64,000 nt of DNA from assembly GCA_038030265.1 (NCBI GenBank), contig CM075939.1:48837253-48901252 (forward strand). Direction: 5' to 3'. The DNA comes from Corythucha ciliata (taxonomy: Eukaryota; Arthropoda; Insecta; Hemiptera; Tingidae). Every line of letters starts with the position of its first letter. Position 1 is the first letter of the stretch. The notes beneath the pieces were generated by a model, which did not search any database, was not told the origin of the DNA, and saw nothing but the letters and a program-made list of their open reading frames with translations. The translations under genes were made by a program, and so were the position numbers. Shown here in pieces: positions 34,688 through 46,741 of this stretch.

Positions 34688-35187
34688 NNNNNNNNNNNNN
34701 NNNNNNNNNNNNNNNNNNNNNNNNNNNNNNNNNNNNNNNNNNNNNNNNNNNNNNNNNNNNNNNNNNNNNNNNNNNNNNNNNNNNNNNNNNNNNNNNNNNN
34801 NNNNNNNNNNNNNNNNNNNNNNNNNNNNNNNNNNNNNNNNNNNNNNNNNNNNNNNNNNNNNNNNNNNNNNNNNNNNNNNNNNNNNNNNNNNNNNNNNNNN
34901 NNNNNNNNNNNNNNNNNNNNNNNNNNNNNNNNNNNNNNNNNNNNNNNNNNNNNNNNNNNNNNNNNNNNNNNNNNNNNNNNNNNNNNNNNNNNNNNNNNNN
35001 NNNNNNNNNNNNNNNNNNNNNNNNNNNNNNNNNNNNNNNNNNNNNNNNNNNNNNNNNNNNNNNNNNNNNNNNNNNNNNNNNNNNNNNNNNNNNNNNNNNN
35101 NNNNNNNNNNNNNNNNNNNNNNNNNNNNNNNNNNNNNNNNNNNNNNNNNNNNNNNNNNNNNNNNNNNNNNNNNNNNNNNNNNNNNNN
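34688..35187. other. assembly gap (500 N)
   Basis: Exactly 500 N, probably a scaffolding placeholder of unknown true length. Reading frames crossing it are meaningless. Confidence 0.99.
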
Positions 35188-36940
35188 GCCAAATCGTGGC
35201 TAAAATGGAGGAAAATCGCCAAACAAACGAAAGAATCCCTACTGCATTGCTAAAATTGATTAAAAGCGCTAACCCGTGGCCAAAATTGGTAGAAGCTGTA
35301 GCGTGCCAACAGCTAACAAACCTCAATTTTTATTTTTAAAAATAACAAATATTATGTTAAAAAAAACAACATAAGTTAGTTTGATCGCGAGTTCGTATTT
35401 TCCCAATTTTTCATTGTCGTTATAAAAAAGATCTCTAAATTTTTCGTTGGCCGTTATTTTGTATACCAAAGAGAGCGCGACCCACAAAGTCACTAAACCT
35501 TGAAAAATTGACAAAACGCAAATGCGTAGCTTCTGTTCGAGGCTAAAACTAAACAATAAACGCTAATCAATAGCAAAAATTGAAGGAAAAATGCAACGTG
35601 GGACTGAAATGTAAAAAAAAAACAGCTAATATTGAAAAATTCACTATAATTAGCCTGTCATAAATAATTAAAAACTCTCGTTTTCAGCTCAAATTGGGAA
35701 AAAGTGTTATTCCCGGCTAAAATTTGAGGAAATCACGAATTCGTGGCTGAAAAATTAAGGTAATTCGCGAATTCACAGATTATAGAAACGCTTCAAAGCA
35801 GCTAAAGTTGAAAAAAAACGCGAATTTACTGCTAAAATTGAGGAAAATAATCGCGGATAAAGTGTGTTGGAATTTCTAATTCCGCCTTCTGACAACAACT
35901 TTGTGGCTAAAATTGAGGTAAACGGCAAATTCGTGGTTATAAGTAAAAGAAAAAACACTGATTCACGGATAGAACTGAGATGAAGCCCTATTCTACATAT
36001 AATTAAAATTGAAAAAAATTATACTAATGCGGTGCCAATATGCGGCTAATATAGAGAAAATCAGTAATTATTCTGGCTAGAATAAAGAGAAAAGTTAATT
36101 TTCAGCCTAAATTGAAACAAAAAGTGCTAATTCACTGTCAAAAATGGAAGAATTGCCGATTTGCAGTAAAAATTTCGGAAAACACCAATTCGTGGCTAAA
36201 ATGAACAAAATTCGCTAATACACGGGCTAGAAATAGCTACTGCACTGCTAAAATTACGAAAAAGCGCTAATTTACTGCTAAAATTGAGACAAATTTAAAT
36301 TTGCGTCAAAAATTGGAAATACGTTAATTCGCGGCTTCCTCGGGAGACTTTGAGGCTAAAATTGAGAAAAAGCGCTAATTTATGGCTATGAGTGAAAAAC
36401 TCGCAAATTCGCGGCTAAAACTGAGACGAAATCGCTATTCCACAGTGTATGGTTACGGTGAACAAAAAATGCTAATTTGTGGTAAACATTTCGAGAATTT
36501 TACGGCTAATATTGAGTAATTTTCAGCTCATACTGAGTAAACCACTAGAAAAAATCGCTAATTTGCAGCTAAAATTGTGGAAAACGCCAACTTGAGGAAA
36601 GCTGAAGAAACATCTCTGATCGCTGAACAGGATACCAAATCTACTTTGCTGCTAAAGTTAGGGAAAACCGCATATTTATGTCTTATGGTGGGGGGGGGGA
36701 TTACCCCGTTAATCAGTTGCTAATTTGCGGCGAAAAGCGCTAATTTACTGTTGAAGTTGACAAAAAGCACTCATTCGCGGCTAAAATGGAGAAATTCGCA
36801 TTTTAAACTTGGCATAAGCGCTGTTTAGCGGATAGACTGTGGAAATAGCGGTAATTTGCCTACAATATATGGAAAAGGCCATGGCTAAAATTAGGAAAAG
36901 GCCTTAGAGGTTACCAATAGAGGTTTTATGTATAGTTAGA
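35188..36940 (-). repeat. minisatellite block B, inverted array
   Basis: About 1.75 kb of units reading GGCTAAAATTGAGAAAAAGC and CGCTAATTCG, the reverse complement of the array left of the gap. Spacing is close to 31 bp, for example between 36245 and 36276. Confidence 0.75.
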
Positions 36941-36944
36941 GACT

Positions 36945-37345
36945 TTTAGGGGCCTCTTGAAGATTTCCGCCCCGGGCCCCGATATAGGTCCACCAGTGAC
37001 TTCACCTCCTTTTCAGCTCACGATCTACCAGTGCTCGCCGGTTCGGTACTAAATACTTCGTGACAACTTGCCTACTTTTCTTTGCGCATCGCGGCGCAGC
37101 GCCATTTCGCGCTGCTACATTTTGTCAACTTGTCTATTGAAGGACCTGATATTTTTGAATTATTTATTTTTCGTGTTTTTCGCACTATCTGCCGTGGAAA
37201 TAAAATTTTTGAAAAGTATTTTAAATTGTATGTGTATTTTATTCAAAATACAATTCAAAAAGTATTTGTATTTCAGTATTTAAAGTACATTTTTGAAAGT
37301 ATTTTGGGCTTTGTATTTAAAATACATTTTCAAAGTATTTTGCCC
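36945..37345. mobile_element. fragments of non-autonomous DNA elements
   Basis: At 36950-37005, GGGGCCTCTTGAAGATTTCC and CCCCGATATAGGTCCACCAG are the inverted counterpart of 29836-29885. At 37170-37345 a GTATTTTAAATAC-rich stretch ends in AAAGTATTTTGCCCACCCTT, a terminus typical of hAT-type MITEs. The matching left end was not found. Confidence 0.4.
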
Positions 37346-37349
37346 ACCC

Positions 37350-40300
37350 TTGGCCATGGAAACGTCTAAAAAGCTGGCTAATTCGCAACATCCGGAAAAA
37401 TACTTATTATAGGCATCTCACGGTGCCCACAATAAAGCATCTCATCATTTCATCAAGAGTCAATAATAAGTAGGTACTGTACCGACAGTATAATACGGTT
37501 AACGACTGGTTATTTAACCCCCTCCTGTCCTACTTCTGTCGACGGGTAATTGGTGTTGTGGAGGGGTGGGGAGAGAATCATCTGTACACCTCCCCTTTAA
37601 TCGCTTTTCATCGATTAAAATACTGGGGGGGGGGGAGAAAATAAGAGGACGGATCAAAGTCACGCGACTAATCCCAAATTAGAGTTTCTTTTCAATTCAC
37701 TCGTATAAAATGTTATCTTTTGTTCTAACCTACTTTTTTTTTATGAATAACATTGACTTTTTGCTTCATCCGAATTCCGTTGTGAATAACGTTCGAGGAA
37801 TTGTTGCCGGTCTTACGTAAAAATCAGTGGATTTCAATGGGATTTTTGAATAACAAAAAAGAATCAGACAAACAATTTACTTCATTTGTATTATTAATTT
37901 ATGTCTCTTTTTCTTATTTCATTTCTTATATTCCTGAATTAATCGGAAATCCTTCTAACAACTTAATACAATTTTTTTTTAGAGTGGAGAATTATCTTCT
38001 GTATAGGAATTATCTCCGGATACTGAGGATTCGAAAAGACAGACAGTGAAAAGGGGCGAGGAAGCATAGAATGGATATCGCTTAGAAAGCTGAAGGGATA
38101 TAGAGAGAAATAGAATGAGTGAGAATGGAACTTCTTGGGTCTTAATTCACTCAATTCGAACATAATGATGGTGAGGTGGTGGGTGGGGGGAGATGGATCA
38201 ATTAGCATCCCTTTTACCTAAACTCTCTATACCTCAATCATAGTTCTGAGATGTCTCAACCTGAGACGCACCGCGAGTTGTCACGCCCGAGGCCGTGATA
38301 CTCTGCCTATATACTATACGTTATATTGTCACTTGAGTTGGAATGGTTCCATTTGTCCGTCTTTTGCTGGCTAACGCGGACCGCGGTCTTACAAGCTATA
38401 ACAGATTCTGACAGGAGTGGGTACTGTCCCGTTCAGTAAGCTAGGAGAGGAACGACGTCGTTTGCTCAAACGACTCGCCGCCCTCGTTACGAAACAAAAC
38501 AAAAAACGGAAACCAACTCCATTTCTATAGTCTAAATACAGTTTGAGTGCTTGAAAGTTACAAAATAAATTCTTGTATAACGGCTTTAGTTGGCTCTTCA
38601 CTGGGTCCCGTCGTCATCTGAGGGGTAGGCGAAGTGTTCAAGCTTTAACAGCCTTCTCCCTCGCTTGGCTAATACTCTTCCACAGTATTCTAATTGCGTC
38701 TAATATTGACTTTCAATCCCCCCAAAAGCGAGACGGAGGACTAATTATCGACGACCGTGGGATTCCAACGGGGGGAAAACAAAAGTTTTGGTTTTATTTG
38801 TTCGCTTTTAAAATGTTCCCAAATAGTTTTCTGCGACTTATAAACCCTCTCACTGAAAGAGCGCAACAGAACGTGGCTCTTGTTCAATTGTTTGTTTCAA
38901 AATGTTTTTTATAATAATAGCGTTGCTCTCGCGTTCATTTTAAAGGATTTGAAGCGTTGGATTGCTCATCGAACCGTTTAAAAACCCAAAAGGAATTTTA
39001 ACAATACAGGGTGGTGATGGTGGGAGATTACGGAGACAATAAAACAATAAGCGTATGGAGAGGCTCAAATGGAAAACACCTCGCTTTCAGCATTCATTTA
39101 CTTGGCGGGGATGGTAAGCGTGAAACTTTACACCATTCCATAATACAGAGATCGATATTAATCGCACATCAAAGTTTTTGATTGTTCATGAAGTCGGATT
39201 AGAGCCTAGTGTGGTGATTGGGCTATCAAATCTGATCATTTTTTCCCTTCTCACCCACTCTCTCTCTCTCATTCTCCTGGATCATCGTTTCATTTTAATC
39301 CTATATGCATGACCTAGTGTTCACGCTGGAATCGACTGGTCATTTTACGATACGGTTCAAAGCAGTAAATCCCTTCAATCTCAACTCTCTAGATGGTTTT
39401 CAGTTCAAATAGATCGTCGGTAAATGAAGAGAGAAGGCCTTGAAATACCTCGGTTTAAAGAGTTTATTATTGAAACACAATTAAAAAGAGATTACTAATT
39501 GGGCAGACACAATTATTTCAATTTTTAGGTAATAGCAATGCTATTATGAAAGTTTCACCATCTAAAATTTAATTAATTAATGTTTATCTGATTAACTAGA
39601 AATGGCGTCAGCCCGTTGGAAAATTGTTAAAAACTAATCAGACCCCGGAGAACGGTATTTTCCATTAAAAGGGGTTCAGTAATTAATCAAGAGGATAATA
39701 ACACTTCCAGAAGTTCCTCGTTCACCGGATCTTTACAACACCTGCTTGTTTGAAATTGTCCATGGAAGGAATAAGCTGGTAGTTATAGCGAGACAATTTC
39801 CTTTTTTACAAAAAAAAAAAAAGGTTTTACTGTAATACTCGCGTCACCTCTTGCCCTATCGCCTTCGGAATAGTTTTTATGTCAAATCAAAGTCTCCTGG
39901 GCACTGTTTGCCTAAACTCGATATTGACTTCTCGCAGGTCGAGGCAATAAAAAGAAAAAAAATAGCGTTTCGAAAGCCGGAAGAGCGTCCCATTGTCGGT
40001 GTTTTTCGAGGGTGAAAAAAAAAGAGTGAAGAACAGAATTGTTTCATTTTCGGGAACAATATTGCTCGGAAATTACAGCCAAGCTGTCCAAAGAAGTAAG
40101 AAAATCTGTCCTGTGCGATAAAGAAGAAAAGAAGGAGAAAAGATTTTTCATTTCCATTAGTTACAAGAAAAACAATTAAAGCCGTTATCTTCTAGACGCT
40201 TTTCTTCTTCTATATTGCTATACCCTCGCCCTTGTTCGAAGATTCTGGTGGAACAGGCAGAGAAGGCGAGATATTTTGTTATTGAGTTACCTATTAAAAT

Positions 40301-41185
40301 GCTCCTCTTTTTTGTTGTAAGCAAACAAATGTATCACTCCCCTCCCCCCACCAGGATCCTCCTACTTGTCACAAGAGCAAACAACAAAACGGACTGTAAT
40401 CTTTGAACTATTTAGTCCTTCACTTTAGTTCGACTCCAATTTCCAGCATTCTAACCTTTCACTCGGTATAGAACATTCAAACTCGTTGAATGAATTTCCC
40501 TTCATCCCGATACGATCGTCATGAAATTCACAGCGCTTTCCTGCGACCCCTCCCCACTCCTCTGTGGAGTCCTGGAATCGTCGATTTGTATAATTGCCGT
40601 TCACAGCAATAGGAATAATAACAGGGGCGGGCAAGTTTAAATGTCATACAATAGTTCAGCGGCGGAAATTAACCGGCTTTCCAGCTTGACACTTACATTT
40701 CTTCTTTTGTGTGTTAATTTTTACTCGCCTTTCGACATTCGTGTCCAATTCCGACGAAAAAAACAAAGAACCTCGTGAATCACTACGGAGCGTCGTTGTG
40801 ATGGGTGGGTGGGTGGGGGGGGGGTCGGGACTCTCGGGTTCACTTCTGACCTTTGTTGCTGTGCCCTTCAGACATGCGAACGTTTCAATCACCTTTTATT
40901 AGAGGCGGAGGAGACCGGGCTTATTACGTGTGAACGGCCATAGAGCAAAACTAACAATTCCCGCCTTTTAAATGGCTAAATCTACCATCCACACCCCAAA
41001 CATGACTAAAAGTAACGATTCGTCCCCTGAAAATAGCCAAACGAAACTAAAACGACACGCTAGAAAGACAGTACTCCCAAAATGCGCCTTAAACGTTGGG
41101 AGAATGATCCTATTCAACCCTTTAAATCCAATTTTGTGTTTATTCTTATATTTTAAAACGTAGACGTGACAACCAAATGATTTGC
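37350..41185. other. non-coding stretch, nothing recognised
   Basis: AT-rich with homopolymer runs and CT tracts (for example near 39257). Open frames are short and without motifs. It may be intronic or intergenic. Confidence 0.4.
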
Positions 41186-41189
41186 TTGG

Positions 41190-42201
41190 TTGCTTCACTG
41201 GCTGATATACATATACTCAGCTTGGACTTTGCATAAGACCATATATAGGCTTCTTTCCACGCCATCCCAGAGCCATCGTCGTATCCTTCCGGCTGACTCA
41301 CGAACACCTTTTCGTTGAGAAAGCCATATCAAAATGCTGTCTTCACATCAAATTGGCGCATGTGCAAGTCTTCATTAGCAGCAACACTGATGACTGTCCT
41401 CACAGTTTCAAGTCTCGCCACAGGACTAAATTGTTCATCGTTCGTCGCTGAACGAGCTTTAAGGCGCTGACTGTCCCATCTGAGTTTAATTTTTTACGCA
41501 GAACCCATCGGCTTCCGATTATTTAGCTCCCGCAGGCGGCTTTACAAGCTCATTACATTACCCTTTTAATCATTAACATTCGCGTTTTCTAGTAAATAAA
41601 AGCCTACAATTCCGGGCAATTATTTGCTTTATTTTCACATCAAAGACTTCGTTTTTCACTGGGGATTCCAATTCTTCATCCCTAGCTTCACGCTAGGGGG
41701 CTGATGACAGGGCTTCTTGGACATTCATCGATTCTTCAGCGACACAGACAAATTCTTTTAGGTGGTCTGGTGGCTTTACTTGCCTTCCAGAACGAGTCAC
41801 AACCCTGTTCTCGCTTTCAGATTCCATTCTACTGGATGCAAAAGTTAAGTTATGGTCATCAAGGCTGGACGAAGCGTTTTCTGAGTGAGCTGATTCCATT
41901 TCAGTCGCATCGGTGGGCTCATTCTCCACTGTTTCTTCTGGCGCTCTCCCAATATCGATTTTTCCCTCTGAATCGTTGAGAGTGTCGTCCCTGTTGAATG
42001 CTAGAGGTATCTGAGCGTATTCCAAATTTTCCGAAGGTTTCGAAGAGCATTTTTGTGTAGCGTCATTTTTAGTTAAAAAAACAGTCGTCTCATTGCCAGG
42101 TTCAAAAATGACGTCCGCTGACGAAATAACGTGTCCATCGACGTAAACCCCAAAACCATCTCGTTCTCCCTGCAGTACCCAACTAGAATGCCTTTTTGAG
42201 C
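41190..42201 (-). pseudogene. Copia pol fragment (integrase end, linker, RT start), left half
   Basis: Read on the minus strand from 42201 down. KGILVGYCREN is the integrase C-terminal GKXXGY-like region. A polar linker ends in VVTRSGRQVKPPDHLKEFV. RT begins with DEELES and VFD, followed by LRKKLNSDGTVSALKAR, FSPVARLETVRTVISVAANE and QFDVKTAF. A TGA (41329-41331) follows that last motif where the family normally has leucine. Part of the early RT between about 41550 and 41640 is missing. The fragment ends near 41190, well before the catalytic YVDD. The other half lies at 46742-48090 beyond the Gypsy insertion. Confidence 0.8.
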
Positions 42202-42361
42202 TGAAGACGCGCCAGGGAGGTTTCGTTGGAGGGGAGGTTTTTGGGGCGTGTGATTATGATGGTGGAGTTGAATAATTGACTAAGTGTGATTATAAATAAA
42301 GTATTGAGTTTGTCTTACGTAGTCAACGTTAATTGGAACCTTGTCATGCTCCAACAATTCA
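42202..42361 (+). repeat. Gypsy 5' LTR
   Basis: 160 bp, starting TGAAGACGCG and ending CAACAATTCA. TATAAATAAA at 42291-42300 combines a TATA-like box with a polyadenylation signal. The primer-binding site TGGCGACGAGGAT follows at 42363-42375. Confidence 0.92.
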
Positions 42362-42426
42362 GTGGCGACGAGGATTAAACATTTCTTTTTCAAAGTGCTC
42401 CGGGCCTAGTATTCTCATAAAATAAT

Positions 42427-43222
42427 ATGTGTTCTTCCGAGAAGCTTGTGAAGTTTCCCTGCGAAACTATTCCTGCATACTTTAAGCGTGCCACTATCGC
42501 TTTCGAAATTCGAAAACTGACCAATAATCGTCGAAAATGCTACGAGTTTCTCGTTGGTCTTGCGAACGATGAGTACGTTCGCTTCCACCAAGCGATGCTT
42601 CCGAAAGAATTTGACGACGTGACTTGGGAGGACATCGAAGCAGTCGTCAAGAAGTTGGATTCGAGTGATGTTATCCGCAGCCGCCTGAAGTTGACAACTC
42701 TACAATATTCTCCGGGACAAGATATCCAGGAATACGCTGATCAGGTACCTAACTAGTATGGTTACAAAAGGTCAGTGGGGCAAATTGTCTGGGGATGAGG
42801 CCACTCGACAACTCAAGTTCTTAACTTCGTTTTCTCAACCTCATATTATTGAAGCGCTGCTCAAGCTCCCGATCAATACTTCATTCAACGACATGGTGAA
42901 AGCTGCTGTCGAAGCGCAGGCAATTAAAGAAAATTCTTCCTTGGTTCCCATGTCGCCGATCGCTCCTGTTCATGCTCAAGGCGAACACAAATTCACTTAT
43001 GATCGCTCCAAGCAAGTTTTTTCACGCAGCACAAGGCCCCGTGGCTACAAACGCTGCAAGAATTGTTTTGCTGACCACACCCCTCCCCAGTGCAAAGCGA
43101 AGACCTTAAATTGTAAGAGGTGTGGGAAAACTGGACACTTGGCTGAGGTCTGTCGAGCCAACTCTGTGACATCTCCGATAATTGCGCGGATTGAACATGA
43201 ACCGGGAACGACACCCAAATGA
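42427..43222 (+). pseudogene. Gypsy gag (capsid and zinc knuckles), one frameshift
   Basis: Gag forms the retroelement particle and binds its RNA. The first part (42427-42756) is capsid-like, with IPAYFKRATIAFEIRK. The second (42758-43222), in another frame, continues with LSGDEATRQLKFLTSF and ends in two zinc knuckles, CKNCFADHTPPQC and CKRCGKTGHLAEVC. The junction has a TAG and a frame change near 42745-42770. The pattern suits the Mag-like part of Gypsy, with low certainty. Confidence 0.8.
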
Positions 43223-43374
43223 TCACGACAGCGGCTGCAAACGTCACGGTAAGCCGCATGCCTAACAGTTCGACCTTTTCATATGTGATCCCTGTAGTTC
43301 GACCCTATGAACCGTGCCCATTAAACAACCCACTTGTTGTTCCAATCCGCTGCCCGTACTTTACTGTGCCCTAG

Positions 43375-46364
43375 CAATTCATCGTTGATACGGGCGCTAG
43401 TATTTCGCTACTAGATTCGTCGTTGCTTCCAGAAAATTTTCAGTTTTCGAAGCTAATCCCCTTTTCTGGAAACATATCCGCCGCTAATGGCTTACCCATC
43501 CACGTGCTCGGGAGGTTGTTAACAACCGTCCAATGGCAACACTCCACTGTTGTTGACGCGACCATAATTATCGTCAAGAGACTCTACCCGAGGGCAATTT
43601 TGGGACGTGATTTGTTAGATAAATTTGTTCCCGATTGGAGGATCATACTAGGCACTTCCTGTCAACCGTCTCCACGCTCTGGCCTTCAAGTGGCAGCCTT
43701 TCCGACAATCGAAAATAAAACGGGCTTGACATCTGTACCGGAAAGCCCCCTTGAGTCATTCACGTCACACTTCCCTCGTGCCTTTGGCATAGTTGACAAT
43801 GATAAGCCAATTAAATTCTTTTCGGCTCACATCAATTTCAAAAACAGATGCTATTCCGGTTTTTCAAAAAGCTCGGATGGTTCCTCTTGCGCTTCGTGCC
43901 GATGTTGAAGTAGCCCTTCAGAAACTTCAAAAAGATGGTGTGCTTTACCCTGTATCCCATTCAGAGTGGGCGAGCCCCTTGGTTATCGTAAAAAAAAAGG
44001 ACGGGGGCATTCGTGTTTGCGCCGATTTCAAACGCTCGGTAAATCCTAATATTCGAACCGACATTATTTATCCCCCACCCCTGCCGGGCGACTTATTTAA
44101 TGATTTCACTGATTGTAAAATTTTCTGCAAGATCGACCTTACGTCAGCATTTTTGCAGCTGGAGGTACACCCCTCTAGTCAACATCTTCTCACGGTGAAC
44201 ACCCATGTCGGGCTTTTTCGATTTTCCCGTCTAGCCTTCGGATTAAGCTCAGCTCCAGCTATTTTTCAAGCGATCATGGACCGTGTTTTGTCGGGTATCC
44301 CTTTTTGCCGCGCGTACCTTGATGATATCCTCGTGGGGGGGAAGTCGTACTCGGAATGTTCAGCCAATGTTCTCGAAGTGCTCCGCCGTTTGGATCATTA
44401 CAACATAAAAATTAACGTCTCGAAGTCATCATGGTTCACTAGCACGGTTCGATTTCTTGGCATAGTATTGTCGGAAACTGGCAAATCTCCGGACCCAGAG
44501 AAAGTTTTATCCATCATGCAAATGCCCTCTCCGCGAAATCAGTCCGAGCTCAAATCTTTTTTGGGTATGATGAACTTCTACCGTTCTTTTATCGGAAATC
44601 TATCTTCGGCCTTGGAGCCGCTCCATGAACTATTACGAAAAAACGTTCAATGGAACTGGTCTCAATCTAACCAACTTATTTTTGAAAAATGCAAAAACTT
44701 GTTAGCTCAGGCCACATCTCTTGTCATCTACGACCCTTCAGCCGAACTCATTTTAACAACTGATTCCTCTGCATATGGTGTCGGCGCCGTTTTAAGCCAA
44801 CGTAAAAATGGTGTCGTTCGACCTCTGGCTTTTGAGTCTGCGACCCTGAACCCCGCTCAACGCCGGTACTCTCAACTTCATAAAGAGGCCCTTGCAATCA
44901 TTTTCGGTCTTCAGAAGTTCCACCGCTACCTGTTTGGCCGACCCTTCATTATTGAATGCGATCATCAACCTTTGAAAACTATTTTATCTCCCGATAAAGG
45001 CATTCCTGTTATAGCGGTCTCTCGGTTAATTAGGTGGGCGGAAATTGCAATATAAACCCGGAAATGCCATACCATACGCAGATGCGTTATCTCGCTTACC
45101 TGCCGCCGTGGATAGCAAAGTTATCCATGTCGCCTTCGTTCACGATGCTCACCCCTCTTGAGCCATGACATCATCAAAAGTGCAACTCAAAGTGATGAAC
45201 TTTTGCAAAAGGTTATATCATTGCTTCCCACCTCGTGGGGTTCACAACCGGCAGACAAGGAACTATCAAGATACTTCACAGTACGAAATGAATGGACGGG
45301 TGGTGGTCCCACAAAAGCTCCGGGCACACGTACTCCAAACCCTGCATGAAGGTCATGCGGGCCTCTCCCGAATGAGGGAAGCGTCCGAATCGTTAGTTTG
45401 GTGACCGAATCTTGACGCTGATCTGGTGCAACTGTCTTCGACGTGCGATCTGTGTAACGTCCACGCCTCGCGGAAACCTGACGCTCCTAACAGAATACCT
45501 CGCCCTGAACCGTCCTTTCCTTGGGAAAGAATGCACATGGATTTCTTTGAACTCGAGGGCCAAACGTTTTTACTGGCCGTTGACGCATTTTCTCATTGGA
45601 TCCAAATCGAAGAGATGGCTTCAACGGTAGAATCTAAAGTTATTACGTTCCTAAAGCGCTTCATGTCAACATTTGGATTAATCCATACCATTGTGACTGA
45701 TAACGGGCCTCCTTTCAATTCAGAGGAGTTCAAGTCGTATTTGGCGTCACGGAATATCCGGCACGAATTAACAGCACCATACAACCCTCAAAGTAATGGG
45801 AGGGCAGAAGCAGCAGTTCATAGAGCCAAACAAGGACTCCGGAAAGCCGCCCGTGATATGCCTGGATCTTCTTGGCTCGATAGATCGTTACGCTTCATGT
45901 CTGTCCAGCATGCCGTGCCTACCTCGGTGTCATCTTCTCCAATGTCACTCATTTTCAATTTTCCTCCGAGGACACATCTTTCTATCGCTCCGGTTCCGCC
46001 GCTAGACCACAAAACAGAAAAAGACGCTCCTTTCGCTGTCGGCACAAAAGTCTGGTTTATGCCGCGACCGCACGAAAAACATCCGCAGTGGTTCAAGGGT
46101 TTCGTATCAGAGGTCCTTTCGCCCGCAATCCGGTTGGTGACGTCTGACCTAGGCCGGGAACATAGAGTTCATCAAACTCAAATCCGCTTGCGCAACGATG
46201 GAAGCTCTGCTCCAACAACCTCAACTCCTCAGTTTGTAACTTTTCCGGATTCATCACCTGATTCTCCTGCTGTCCGATCCTCGACTCTTCCCCTTCCATC
46301 CCGATCGTCCACTCGTAAAAGCACACTTCCCTCTCGATTTTGTGACTATGACCTTCGTCCATGA
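43375..46364 (+). pseudogene. Gypsy pol (protease, RT, RNase H, integrase), broken
   Basis: Protease: FIVDTGASISLLD (about 43378-43420) and ILGRDLL. The frame changes near 43845 at an A run. RT: WASPLVIVKKKDGGIRVCAD, FSRLAFGLSSAPAIFQ and catalytic YLDDILVGG (about 44315-44342). RNase H: TTDSSAYGVGAVLSQ and an ALAIIFGLQKFHRYLFG tail. The frame is lost near 45040, with further stops at about 45160 and 45404. Integrase: zinc-binding HEGHAGLSRM and CDLCNVH, then catalytic D (HMDFF), D (VTDNGPPFNS) and E (NGRAEAAV), ending at 46364. All domains and catalytic residues are recognisable, but at least three lesions separate them. Confidence 0.88.
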
Positions 46365-46569
46365 TTATTATTGTTATTTTTTGTTTTGTTTTGTTTTTCA
46401 TACAAGCTATTTGACGAATTCCGTCCAGAGTGATGTGCCTCGGTCTTTCCCGCTCTGCATCCTCCATCAGTTGTTGTAGTTCGTTCTATTATCTCTAGTA
46501 TTTTCATCTTCTATTTTTGTTTGGTTCAACTGAATTTATTATTCGTCATTGTGATTATCAATTTTTTTT

Positions 46570-46579
46570 AAGGGGAGGG
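46570..46579 (+). other. Gypsy polypurine tract
   Basis: AAGGGGAGGG directly before the 3' LTR, the plus-strand primer used in reverse transcription. Confidence 0.7.
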
Positions 46580-46581
46580 CG

Positions 46582-46741
46582 TGAAGACGCGTCAGGGAGG
46601 TTTCGTTGGAGGGGAGGTTTTTGGGGCGTGTGATTATGATGGTGGAGTTGAATAATTGACTAAGTGTGATTATAAATAAAGTATTGAGTTTGTCTTACGT
46701 AGTCAACGTTAATTGGAACCTTGCCATGCTCCAATAATTCA
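46582..46741 (+). repeat. Gypsy 3' LTR
   Basis: 160 bp, differing from the 5' LTR at three positions by eye (C/T early in the LTR, then T/C and C/T near the end). It is followed by the target duplication TGAGC. Confidence 0.92.

Larger units (their letters stand above)
42202..46741 (+). mobile_element. Ty3/Gypsy LTR retrotransposon, full length but frameshifted
   Basis: A 4540 bp element with two 160 bp LTRs, a primer-binding site, a polypurine tract and a 5 bp target duplication TGAGC (42197-42201 and 46742-46746). It is inserted head-to-head into a Copia element. The LTRs differ at three positions by my count, so insertion is fairly recent. Gag and pol carry several frameshifts and stops, so the copy is not expected to be autonomous. 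Confidence 0.92.
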
